The translations under genes were made by a program, and so were the position numbers. The notes below the pieces were generated by a model. It did not search any database and was not told where the DNA came from. It saw only the letters and a program-made list of their open reading frames with translations. A DNA stretch of 64,000 bases, from the NCBI RefSeq assembly GCF_001421765.1, contig NZ_LMLA01000012.1, positions 223-64,222 of the forward strand, written 5' to 3'. The DNA is from Sphingomonas sp. Leaf32 (GTDB lineage: Bacteria; Pseudomonadota; Alphaproteobacteria; Sphingomonadales; Sphingomonadaceae). This document shows, piece after piece, positions 8,321 through 15,752 of the stretch (position 1 is its first letter; every line of letters begins with the position of its first letter).

Positions 8321-8659
8321 TCATGCCGCCGCCTGCAACGTCGAGGCACGACAGATCAGCACCCGCCCGCCGCTCACCTTCACCGGCACGGTCGGCGTAC
8401 ACCCCCGGTCCTCGCCCAGCGCCTCGCCGGTGGTGAGCGAGATGCGCCAGTTGTGCAGCGGACACGCCACCGCGCCACCGTGGACGATGCCCTGCGACAG
8501 CTTGCCATGCTTGTGCGGGCAACGGTCGCGCAGCGCGAACACCTTGCCCTCGCCGGTGCGAAACACCGCGATGTCGTCGCCGCCATCCACCTGCACCGTA
8601 CGGCTGCCGCGCAGCGGGATTTCCTCGACCCAGCCGATGTCGAGCCACTCTCCGGTCAT
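8321..8659 (-). CDS. nirD: Nitrite reductase (NADH) small subunit
   Basis: A 112-residue Rieske-fold partner of NirB. Unlike enteric NirD, the Rieske ligands look complete: Cys-Pro-His in CPHKHG and Cys-Pro-Leu-His in CPLHNW, so it probably carries a [2Fe-2S] cluster. The ATG at 8659 overlaps the nirB stop as ATGA, which points to coupled translation with nirB and equal subunit supply. A REP-like doublet follows before nasA. Confidence 0.92.
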   Translation of the reverse strand: MTGEWLDIGWVEEIPLRGSRTVQVDGGDDIAVFRTGEGKVFALRDRCPHKHGKLSQGIVHGGAVACPLHNWRISLTTGEALGEDRGCTPTVPVKVSGGRVLICRASTLQAAA

Positions 8660-11145
8660 GCCATCTCTCCCACCGGCTGAAACCGCGCCATCGGCGCATG
8701 GATTTCGCGTTCCGCGCCGGCGACACGCGCCGCCCACGGATCGTCTTGACAGAATTGCTGAGAGAACCAGAAGCGTGCCGCCAGCGCCGCACGCGCTTCC
8801 GCATCGGGCAACATACGCGACTGGACATAGGCCAGCCCGACCCGCTCGATCCACGGCGCGGTCCGCTCCAAATAGCGCGCCTCCTCGCGGTACAGCTGGA
8901 TGAAGGCGGCGCACATCTCCATCGCCTCCGCCTCGGTCGCGACCTTGCACAGCAGGTCGGTCGCACGGACCTTTATCCCGCCATTGCCGCCGACATGCAG
9001 TTCGTATCCGCTGTCGACGCACACGATGCCGAAGTCCTTGATCGTTGCCTCAGCACAGTTGCGAGGGCAGCCGCTGACGGCGATCTTGAACTTGTGCGGC
9101 ATCCACGATCCCCAGGTCGCGCGCTCGATCTTGACCCCCAGGCCGGTCGAATCCTGCGTGCCGAAGCGGCACCATTCGGACCCGACACAGGTCTTCACCG
9201 TACGCAGCGACTTACCATAGGCATGGCCCGACACCATGCCGGCCGCGTTCAGATCGGCCCAGACGGCGGGCAGGTCCTCCTTCCTGATGCCGAAGATGTC
9301 GAGCCGCTGACCGCCGGTGACCTTCACCATCGGCGCGTTGAACTTTTCGACCACGTCGGCGATCGCGCGCAATTCCCTGGGGCTGGTCAGCCCGCCCCAC
9401 ATGCGCGGCACGACCGAGTAGGTGCCGTCCTTCTGGATGTTGGCGTGCATCCGCTCGTTGACGAAGCGGCTCTGCTGGTCGTCCTTATATTCACCCGGCA
9501 GCGCACAGAGCAGATAATAGTTGAGCGCCGGCCGGCACGACGAACAGCCGTCCGGGGTCGACCAGTGCAGCTTCTGCATCACTTCCGGTATCGAGCGCAT
9601 GTCCTGCGCCACGATTTCCCGGCGGACATCGTCGTGGCCGAAACTGGTGCATTTGCACATCGTCTTCGGCCCCGCCTCGACCTCGCCGCCCAGCCGCAGC
9701 GCTAGCAGACTTTCGACGATGCCGGTGCAGGACCCGCAGCTCGCCGACGCCTTGCAGCCCGATCGCACCGCGTCGAGGCTGTGCGCGCCGCCATTGATGC
9801 AAGCGACGACCTTACCTTTGGATACGCCGTTGCAGCCGCAGATTTCCGCATCGTCGGAAAGCGCCGCAACGGCCGCGTTAGGGTCCGCCTGCCCCCCTCC
9901 CGAGGCGAAGGCCTGGCCGAAGATCAATGCGTCGCGAATGTCGGCGACGCTCTCGCCCTTCTTGAGCAGGTCGAAATACCAGTTGCCATCGGCGGTATCG
10001 CCATACAGCACCGCGCCGACGATCCGATCGTCCCTGACCACGATCCGCTTGTAGATGCCGCGCGAAGCATCGCGCAGGACGATGTCCTCCGCTCCGTCCC
10101 CGCCCGAAAAGTCCCCGGCCGAGAACACGTCCAGCCCGGCGACCTTCAGCTTGGTCGCGGTGGGCGCGGGACGATAGCCGGTCGGTGCCTCGACCAATCC
10201 ATCGGCCAGCGCACGGCACATGTCCCATAGCGGCGCGACGAGGCCATAGACCTGCCCGTCATGCTCGACGCATTCCCCGACCGCCAGGACGTGCGGGTCG
10301 CTCGTGACCATATGGTCGTCGACCTTGATCCCGCGCCCGATGTCCAGCCCGGCGTCCCGCGCCAAGGCGACCGAGGGGCGGATGCCGACCGCCATCACGA
10401 CCAGATCGGCGGGGATGTCGGTCCCGTCCTTCAGCCGCACCGCCTGGACATGACCGTCGCCGGTGATCTCGGCGGTATCGGCACCGGTCAGGATCGTCTG
10501 TCCGCGCGCCTCCAGCGCGGTCTTGAGCAGCCAGCCGGCCGCTTCGTCCAGCTGCCGCTCCATCAGCGTCGGCATGATGTGGAGCACCGTGACCTTCATG
10601 CCACGCAGTGACAGGCCGTGCGCCGCCTCCAGCCCGAGCAGCCCGCCGCCGATCACCACCGCGCTACCGCCGCGATCGGCGGCCGCCAGCATGTGTTCGA
10701 CATCCTTCATGTCGCGGAAGCTGATGACGCCGGGCAGGTCCTTGCCCGGCACCGGAATGATGAACGGGTCGGAGCCGGTCGCGATCAACAGCCGGTCATA
10801 CTGGAGCGTCAGGCCGCTGCGGCCGGTCACCGTCCGGGCCGCGCGATCGATGGCGATCACCGGATCGCCGCTCAGCAGCGTGATGCCGTTATCGGCATAC
10901 CAGTCGAGGCCGTTGATGACGATCTGATCGAACGTCTTCTCACCCGCCAGCACCGGCGACAGCATGATGCGGTTATAGTTCACCAGCGGCTCGGCGCCGA
11001 AGATCGTGACGCGATAGCGGGCCGGATCGCGCGCCAGCAGTTCCTCGACCGCGCGGCATCCGGCCATGCCGTTGCCGACGACGACAAGATGCTCGCGGGT
11101 ATCGCCCTCGGGCGCATGAATGGGTTCGTGGTGCATGACAGTCAT
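8656..11145 (-). CDS. nirB: Nitrite reductase (NADH) large subunit
   Basis: An 829-residue siroheme enzyme that reduces nitrite to ammonium with NADH. It contains an N-terminal FAD/NAD(P)-dependent oxidoreductase domain (VVVGNGMAG at about 21-29, VVIGGGLLGLE at about 163-173), two BFD-like cysteine modules (Cys436/438/470/473 and Cys497/499/534/537), then the sulfite/nitrite reductase domains. The siroheme/[4Fe-4S] ligands are Cys653, Cys659, Cys693 and Cys697 (CVGSEWC and CPRNC). It starts 13 bases after the transporter gene and overlaps nirD by ATGA. A second in-frame ATG three codons in is a possible start. Confidence 0.95.
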   Translation of the reverse strand: MTVMHHEPIHAPEGDTREHLVVVGNGMAGCRAVEELLARDPARYRVTIFGAEPLVNYNRIMLSPVLAGEKTFDQIVINGLDWYADNGITLLSGDPVIAIDRAARTVTGRSGLTLQYDRLLIATGSDPFIIPVPGKDLPGVISFRDMKDVEHMLAAADRGGSAVVIGGGLLGLEAAHGLSLRGMKVTVLHIMPTLMERQLDEAAGWLLKTALEARGQTILTGADTAEITGDGHVQAVRLKDGTDIPADLVVMAVGIRPSVALARDAGLDIGRGIKVDDHMVTSDPHVLAVGECVEHDGQVYGLVAPLWDMCRALADGLVEAPTGYRPAPTATKLKVAGLDVFSAGDFSGGDGAEDIVLRDASRGIYKRIVVRDDRIVGAVLYGDTADGNWYFDLLKKGESVADIRDALIFGQAFASGGGQADPNAAVAALSDDAEICGCNGVSKGKVVACINGGAHSLDAVRSGCKASASCGSCTGIVESLLALRLGGEVEAGPKTMCKCTSFGHDDVRREIVAQDMRSIPEVMQKLHWSTPDGCSSCRPALNYYLLCALPGEYKDDQQSRFVNERMHANIQKDGTYSVVPRMWGGLTSPRELRAIADVVEKFNAPMVKVTGGQRLDIFGIRKEDLPAVWADLNAAGMVSGHAYGKSLRTVKTCVGSEWCRFGTQDSTGLGVKIERATWGSWMPHKFKIAVSGCPRNCAEATIKDFGIVCVDSGYELHVGGNGGIKVRATDLLCKVATEAEAMEMCAAFIQLYREEARYLERTAPWIERVGLAYVQSRMLPDAEARAALAARFWFSQQFCQDDPWAARVAGAEREIHAPMARFQPVGEMA

Positions 11146-11158
11146 CCGGTGAAGAGGA

Positions 11159-12403
11159 TCAGATCCGCACGCCGTCGGCGGTCGCCCAGCGGCGGCGCCA
11201 GCCGGCCTTGACCAGCATCAGTCCGACGAGCGCGAGGAGCGACAGTACGGCGAAGATCAGGAAGCCGGGCGCGAAGCTGCCGGTCCATTGCTTGGCGAGG
11301 CCGAGCGACGAGGCGAGATAAAAGCCGCCGACACCGCCCGCCATGCCGACCAAGCCGGTCATTACGCCGATCTCGGCGGCGAAGCGCTGCGGCACCAGCT
11401 GGAACACCGACCCGTTGCCGACACCAAGCGCCAGCATGGCCAGCACGAACAGCGCCAGCGCCGCCTCGACGCTGCCCGCCGCGCTCACCCCGACCAGCGC
11501 CAGCGCCGCGACCGCGAACACGGCGGTCAGCGCCTTCACGCCGCCGATCCTGTCGGCCAGCGCCCCGCCCATCGGCCGCACCAGCGATCCGGCAAAGACG
11601 CAGGCCGCGGTGCAATAGCCGGCCGCGATCGTCGACAGCCCGAACTGGTCGGTGAAATAGACCGGCAGGCTGGCCGCCAGTCCGACGAAGCCGCCAAAGG
11701 TCACGGCATAGAATGCCATCAGCCACCAAGCATCGGCCTGCTTGAGCGGGCTGAGATAGGCGGTCAGCGAACGCGGCGCGGGCGCATTGGGCGCGTCCTT
11801 CGCCATCGCCATATAGGCGACGAAGACGAGGGCCAGCGGGATGCAGGCCAGTCCCAGCACCGCGTTCCAGCCGAACAGCTTGGCCAGCGCCGGCGCGAAC
11901 AGTGCGGCCAGCACCGTGCCCGAGTTACCCATGCCGGCAAGGCCCATCGCCTTGCCCTGATGCTCCGGCGGATACCAACGGCTGGCGAGCGGCAGGGCGA
12001 TGGCGAAGGACGCACCGGCAAAGCCGAGGATCACCCCCAGCGCCAGCGTGCCGCCAAAGCTGTTTACCCCCAGCATCCACGCGACGAACAGTCCGGCGAT
12101 GACGATGATCTGGCTGATCGCGCCAGCCCGCTTCGGCCCGATCCGATCGACCGCCAGCCCGTTGACGACGCGCAACACCGCGCCGGCCAGTGTCGGCACC
12201 GCGACCATCAGCCCCTTTTGCGCCGGCGACAGACCGAGCGTCAGGGCGATGTCGGGCGCCAGCGGCCCGAGCAGCACCCACACCATGAACGCCAGATCGA
12301 AATACAGGAACGCCGCGATCAGCGTAGGCTTATGCCCGCTGTTCCAGAAACTGTCGGTGCCCTCGCGCTGATCCTGCGTGTCTTGCCAATATGCCGTCGC
12401 CAT
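11159..12403 (-). CDS. Nitrate/nitrite transporter, MFS (NarK/NasA type)
   Basis: A 414-residue inner-membrane protein of the major facilitator family with about twelve hydrophobic segments. The region GFAGASFAIALPLASRWYPP resembles the nitrate signature of NarK-type carriers. It is the first structural gene after the antitermination leader and sits 13 bases ahead of nirB, so it should bring in nitrate for NasA and NirBD. The gene is called narK or nasA-type in different species, so I give no symbol. Confidence 0.9.
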   Translation of the reverse strand: MATAYWQDTQDQREGTDSFWNSGHKPTLIAAFLYFDLAFMVWVLLGPLAPDIALTLGLSPAQKGLMVAVPTLAGAVLRVVNGLAVDRIGPKRAGAISQIIVIAGLFVAWMLGVNSFGGTLALGVILGFAGASFAIALPLASRWYPPEHQGKAMGLAGMGNSGTVLAALFAPALAKLFGWNAVLGLACIPLALVFVAYMAMAKDAPNAPAPRSLTAYLSPLKQADAWWLMAFYAVTFGGFVGLAASLPVYFTDQFGLSTIAAGYCTAACVFAGSLVRPMGGALADRIGGVKALTAVFAVAALALVGVSAAGSVEAALALFVLAMLALGVGNGSVFQLVPQRFAAEIGVMTGLVGMAGGVGGFYLASSLGLAKQWTGSFAPGFLIFAVLSLLALVGLMLVKAGWRRRWATADGVRI

Positions 12404-12426
12404 TCCTGCCTCCCAGAGCCGGAAAC

Positions 12427-12476
12427 GAAAAAAAGCCGCCAGAACGGCGACCCCTACGGGTGCGTTCTGGCGGCTT
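12427..12476 (-). terminator. Intrinsic terminator in the nitrate-operon leader
   Basis: On the minus strand a 14-bp perfect stem (12463-12476 with 12433-12446) with a 16-base loop runs directly into a tract of seven to eight Us (12427-12434). It lies only 24 bases before the transporter start codon and after nasS, so it would stop transcription before the structural genes unless prevented. This is the terminator expected for ANTAR-protein antitermination. Confidence 0.85.
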
Positions 12477-12525
12477 CGTTGCCTATGTCGGATTGCGGGC
12501 CTTGCCCGTCATCCGTCAGCGGGAA

Positions 12526-12545
12526 CCTCCCCCACGTTGGAGAGG
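12526..12545 (-). promoter_or_regulatory. ANTAR target hairpin P2 of the nas leader
   Basis: On the minus strand a 7-bp stem (with one G-U pair) closes a six-base loop AACGTG. The loop has A at position 1 and G at position 4, the hallmark of RNA hairpins bound by ANTAR proteins. It lies 19 bases upstream of P1's partner side and about 50 bases before the terminator. Confidence 0.75.
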
Positions 12546-12564
12546 CATGTCGCTGCTATGTCGT

Positions 12565-12584
12565 GCCCGACGCCATTGCCGGGC
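12565..12584 (-). promoter_or_regulatory. ANTAR target hairpin P1 of the nas leader
   Basis: On the minus strand a 7-bp stem (with one G-U pair) closes a six-base loop AATGGC, again with A at loop position 1 and G at position 4. Together with P2 at 12526-12545 this is the two-hairpin ANTAR motif. NasT, encoded just upstream, is the expected ligand. Confidence 0.75.
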
Positions 12585-12715
12585 TGTCATCAAGCTGCCT
12601 GATTCGCGGATCGGATACAAGAGGCTTTCGCAGGCGCAGCAAAATAGTGTCGGGTGGTCGCGGCCGGGTCGGTGCGACGTCTTTCTTCGTCACCAACGCC
12701 GAGCCGACCTGACGA

Positions 12716-13927
12716 TCAAGGCAACTCAGCCAGATACCCCGGAATATCGTCGGGATCGAACGAGCGACCGTCGAAGAACCGGTCGCTGCCGAGCATCAGC
12801 CGCCCCTGCGTCGACCCCGCGCCGATCGGCCCGCCCAGCGCGCCCTCCAGCTTCGAACTGGCCCCCGGCAACGGCGCGCCCGATCCGGCCAGCGCCGCGC
12901 GGTACAGGTCCGGCCGGAACGTGCCCGCCGCTACTGCCGCCTCGCCCGCGTCATAGGCGCGCCCGTCCCAGCGGGTCATCTGCGCATAGAGCCACGCCGC
13001 CTGACTGCGCCACGGAAAATTCGCCGCCTCACGATACTGGAACATGAAGTCGGGATAATGGACCGGCACGCCGCCCGGCACCACGCGGATGCGATCGGTG
13101 ATCGCGCGCAGGATCGCGTCGACCGGCGCGTCGAGATAGCCCGGCCGCGCGAGGATCGCCGCGCTCTGTTCGACCGTATCGGGGTCCACGAAATGCGCGG
13201 CGGCGGCGTGCAGCGCGCGGATCAGCCGCAGTGTCGCGTCGCCACGCTCAGCGGCCACATCGGCGCGCATTGCCAGCACCTTCTCGACCCCGCGCCGCCA
13301 GATCTGCGCCGTCGCCAGCGCGATCCGCCCCACGCCACGATCGACCGCGATCGAGTTCCACGGTTCGCCGACGCAGATGCCGTCGACCTCGCCCGCCGCC
13401 AGCGCATCGGCGGCGAAGGGCGGGCTGGTCACCACGATCTCGACATCGGCGTCGGGACGGATACCGACCCCGGCCAGCCAGTAGCGCAGCATGTAGTTGT
13501 GACTGGAATAGCGATGAACGACGCCGAACCGCAGCCGTTGCCCGGCCGCCGCGCGTGCCAAGGCCACTGCCTTCAGCACAGCCCCCACCGCCATCGGATC
13601 GCCCAGGTCTTCGCCCAGAGCGCACGCCTCGCCCAGCGCGGTCGAAAAGGTGATGGCATTACCGTTCAGGCCCAGTACGAACGGCACCGCCATTGGCACC
13701 GCCGGCCGATCGCGACCCAGGCTGGAGGCGATGGCCATCGGCGCGACCATGTGCGCGGCATCGGTATGGCCGTACAGCAGCCGGTCGCGCACCGCCGCCC
13801 AGGTCACGTCGCGAACCAGATCGATCGCGACGCCCTGTTCTTCGGCAAAGCCCAGTTCGTGCGCCAGGATCGGCAGGGCGGCATCGACCAGCGGCAGGAA
13901 GCCGATGCGGAAACGATCGGTCGTCAT
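12716..13927 (-). CDS. nasS: NasS-type nitrate/nitrite sensor
   Basis: A 403-residue protein of the NrtA/NasS periplasmic-binding-protein fold (begins FRIGFLPLVDAALPILAHE) but without a signal peptide, so it is cytoplasmic. In characterised systems NasS binds nitrate or nitrite and, when empty, holds NasT in an inactive complex. That role fits its position next to nasT and before the leader. Its ATG at 13927 overlaps the nasT stop as ATGA. No ABC permease or ATPase genes accompany it, which argues against it being a transporter component. Confidence 0.88.
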   Translation of the reverse strand: MTTDRFRIGFLPLVDAALPILAHELGFAEEQGVAIDLVRDVTWAAVRDRLLYGHTDAAHMVAPMAIASSLGRDRPAVPMAVPFVLGLNGNAITFSTALGEACALGEDLGDPMAVGAVLKAVALARAAAGQRLRFGVVHRYSSHNYMLRYWLAGVGIRPDADVEIVVTSPPFAADALAAGEVDGICVGEPWNSIAVDRGVGRIALATAQIWRRGVEKVLAMRADVAAERGDATLRLIRALHAAAAHFVDPDTVEQSAAILARPGYLDAPVDAILRAITDRIRVVPGGVPVHYPDFMFQYREAANFPWRSQAAWLYAQMTRWDGRAYDAGEAAVAAGTFRPDLYRAALAGSGAPLPGASSKLEGALGGPIGAGSTQGRLMLGSDRFFDGRSFDPDDIPGYLAELP

Positions 13928-14505
13928 GGCAAATCCCCCATCAGCGCGTCGCTGGTGACGATCGCCTCCGCCACTTCGGCGATGCGGCGGTTGGACTGCA
14001 TCGCGTGGCCGCGCAGCAACGCATAGGCGGCGGGTTCGTCGATGCCGCGCCGGCGCATCAGGATCGCCTTGGCCCGGTCGATGATCTGCCGATCGGCCAG
14101 CGCCGTTCGGGCCTCGGCCAGTTCAGCTTGTAGCCGCGAAAACGCCTCGAACCGGCGGATCGCGACGTCCAGCACCGGCTTGATCCGCTGCTTGGCGAGG
14201 CCGTCGACGACATAGGCTGACACCCCGGCATCGACCGCCGCCAGCGTGCTTTCCGCATCCGACTGATCGACGAACATCGCGATCGGCCGGTCGAGCGCGC
14301 GCGACATGGCGAAGAAATCCTCCAGCAGGTCGCGACCCGGATTTTCGAGGTTGATAAGCACGACCTCGGGCGCGCACGCCTCGATCTGGCGAACGATCGG
14401 CCCTGCGGGATCGATCACCACTTGATCGTCCAGCCCCGCCTCGCGCAAGCCTTCGGCGATGATCGCCGCGCGCGTCGTGCTGGTGTCGATGATGGCGATC
14501 CTCAC
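13924..14505 (-). CDS. nasT: NasT, ANTAR-domain antiterminator
   Basis: A 193-residue response-regulator-like protein. Residues 1-120 form a receiver-like domain; about 128-190 form the three-helix ANTAR domain (LADRQIIDRAKAILMRR...). The family binds two-hairpin leader RNAs and prevents formation of a terminator. The site that normally carries the phosphorylated Asp reads LINLENP with Asn52, so control by phosphorylation is unlikely; sequestration by NasS is the expected mechanism. It is the first gene of the nas cluster and is coupled to nasS. Confidence 0.92.
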   Translation of the reverse strand: MRIAIIDTSTTRAAIIAEGLREAGLDDQVVIDPAGPIVRQIEACAPEVVLINLENPGRDLLEDFFAMSRALDRPIAMFVDQSDAESTLAAVDAGVSAYVVDGLAKQRIKPVLDVAIRRFEAFSRLQAELAEARTALADRQIIDRAKAILMRRRGIDEPAAYALLRGHAMQSNRRIAEVAEAIVTSDALMGDLP

Positions 14506-14681
14506 GGGAGTGCCGACTAGCGCGAATGGCGCGCGCCATCCAGCCCCGGTGAGCGATTACTATATGCCGGCACTATGCGATTGGTCGGAATCGCTCTCGA
14601 ATTGATACGGCCCATGCGCCTAATCGCGCACCCCGTAGGGCGTCGTCGTGTGACGGACGCCTCGACATAGGGGTAATATCC

Positions 14682-15539
14682 ATGACGTTCCGTCCCGCTG
14701 CCATCGCCGTCGTGCTGGCGGCATTTCCCGCCACCGCCTATGCTCAGGCCGCGCCCGATCCCGCCGCGCCTGCGCCCAGCGTCACCGTCAGCGGATCGGC
14801 CGCCATCGCCTCCGATTACCGCTTCCGGGGCGTGTCGCAGTCGGATCAGGAAATGGCGGTACAGGGCGGCATCACCATCGCCCATGACAGCGGCGCCTAT
14901 ATCGGCACCTGGGCGTCGAACCTGGCCGGATGGGGCACGTTCGGCGGTGCGAACATGGAGCTGGACCTGATCGCCGGCTACAAGACCGCGATCGCCCCCG
15001 ATGCCACGCTGGACGTCGGGCTGACTTGGTACGTCTATCCCGGCGGCGCGGACAAGACCGACTTCGCCGAACCCTATGCCAAGCTGACCGGCACCGCCGG
15101 CCCCGCGACGCTGACCGCCGGTGCCGCCTATGCGCCGAAGCAGGAGGCGATCGGGAAATGGTATGCGACCGGCGCCGATGCGGCCAGCGGCGTCTATACC
15201 CGGCCGGGCGCGAAGGACGACAATCTCTATTTGTGGGGCGACGCCGCCCTGCCCGTCACCGGCAGCCCGATCACCGCCAAGGCGCATATCGGCCATAGCT
15301 GGGGACAGGACGGGCTGGGTCCGAACGCCACTGCCGTATCGCCGACCGGCAGCTACTGGGACTGGTCGGTCGGGGCGGACGCCACCTACCGCAATCTCAC
15401 GCTGAACGTCAGCTATGTCGATACCGACATCTCCGATCGCGACGCCGCCTATCTCCGCCCCAGCTTCAGCCGGGAGCAGGACGGCACGGGCAACATCGCC
15501 GGCGGGACGGTCGTCGTCGCGCTGACCGCAGCCTTCTGA
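14682..15539 (+). CDS. TorF family putative porin
   Basis: A 285-residue exported protein with a signal peptide ending in TAYAQ (about residue 22). The mature part is rich in alternating beta strands (SDYRFRGVSQSDQEMAVQGG is a family hallmark) and ends in Phe, typical of outer-membrane barrels. The family is defined by sequence and its solute is not known. It starts with a good ribosome site (AGGGGT) and lies 16 bp ahead of the kdp micro-ORF on the same strand, so it may be co-transcribed with kdp; the neighbourhood suggests an envelope role in ion or nitrate access, but this is inference. Confidence 0.8.
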   Translation: MTFRPAAIAVVLAAFPATAYAQAAPDPAAPAPSVTVSGSAAIASDYRFRGVSQSDQEMAVQGGITIAHDSGAYIGTWASNLAGWGTFGGANMELDLIAGYKTAIAPDATLDVGLTWYVYPGGADKTDFAEPYAKLTGTAGPATLTAGAAYAPKQEAIGKWYATGADAASGVYTRPGAKDDNLYLWGDAALPVTGSPITAKAHIGHSWGQDGLGPNATAVSPTGSYWDWSVGADATYRNLTLNVSYVDTDISDRDAAYLRPSFSREQDGTGNIAGGTVVVALTAAF

Positions 15540-15555
15540 ACCGGGAGCGACAACC

Positions 15556-15639
15556 ATGCAGGATATTCTGTGGATCGCCATCATGGTGGGACTGGTCGCG
15601 CTGACGCTCGCCTATGTCCGCCTGTGCGACAACGCGTGA
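15556..15639 (+). CDS. 27-aa membrane micro-ORF ahead of kdpF
   Basis: A very short reading frame encoding one hydrophobic helix (MQDILWIAIMVGLVALTLAY) with the tail VRLCDNA. It is preceded by GGGAGCG at a suitable distance and ends 10 bases before the kdpF start. Its position, size and single helix parallel KdpF, so it may be an accessory peptide of the Kdp pump. I do not recognise a characterised family. Confidence 0.6.
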   Translation: MQDILWIAIMVGLVALTLAYVRLCDNA

Positions 15640-15649
15640 GGGGGCGGCG

Positions 15650-15739
15650 ATGACCCTCGACCTCTGGCTCGCCGCGATCACCGCGCTCGGGCTGCTCATC
15701 TATCTGGTGGCGGTGATCATCCGCCCCGAACGCTTCTGA
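15650..15739 (+). CDS. kdpF: Potassium-transporting ATPase subunit F
   Basis: A 29-residue single-helix peptide ending in IIRPERF, the recognisable KdpF ending. KdpF stabilises the KdpABC complex in the inner membrane. The preceding GGGGCGG is the ribosome site. It is followed 13 bases later by kdpA. Confidence 0.85.
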   Translation: MTLDLWLAAITALGLLIYLVAVIIRPERF

Positions 15740-15752
15740 AGGGAGCGGTTCC

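Larger units (their letters stand above)
12404..12715 (-). promoter_or_regulatory. Nitrate-operon leader RNA region
   Basis: A 312-bp non-coding gap between nasS and the transporter gene. It holds P1, P2 and the intrinsic terminator in the order needed for NasT-mediated antitermination. A promoter could sit in the first 100 bases (12620-12715), or readthrough from nasTS could supply the transcript. I did not find a convincing sigma54 site. Confidence 0.7.

Noticed and set aside
5494..8436. 980-aa open frame antisense to nasA
   Set aside because: Composition is Arg/Pro/His-rich with no domain; the opposite strand encodes an intact nitrate reductase.
12625..12650. Sigma54-like site (GACAC...TTGCT) in the nas leader
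   Set aside because: The two elements are one base too close and the GG of the -24 box is absent.
12716..13927. nasS as part of a nitrate ABC importer
   Set aside because: No signal peptide and no permease or ATPase genes; pairing with nasT fits the sensor role.
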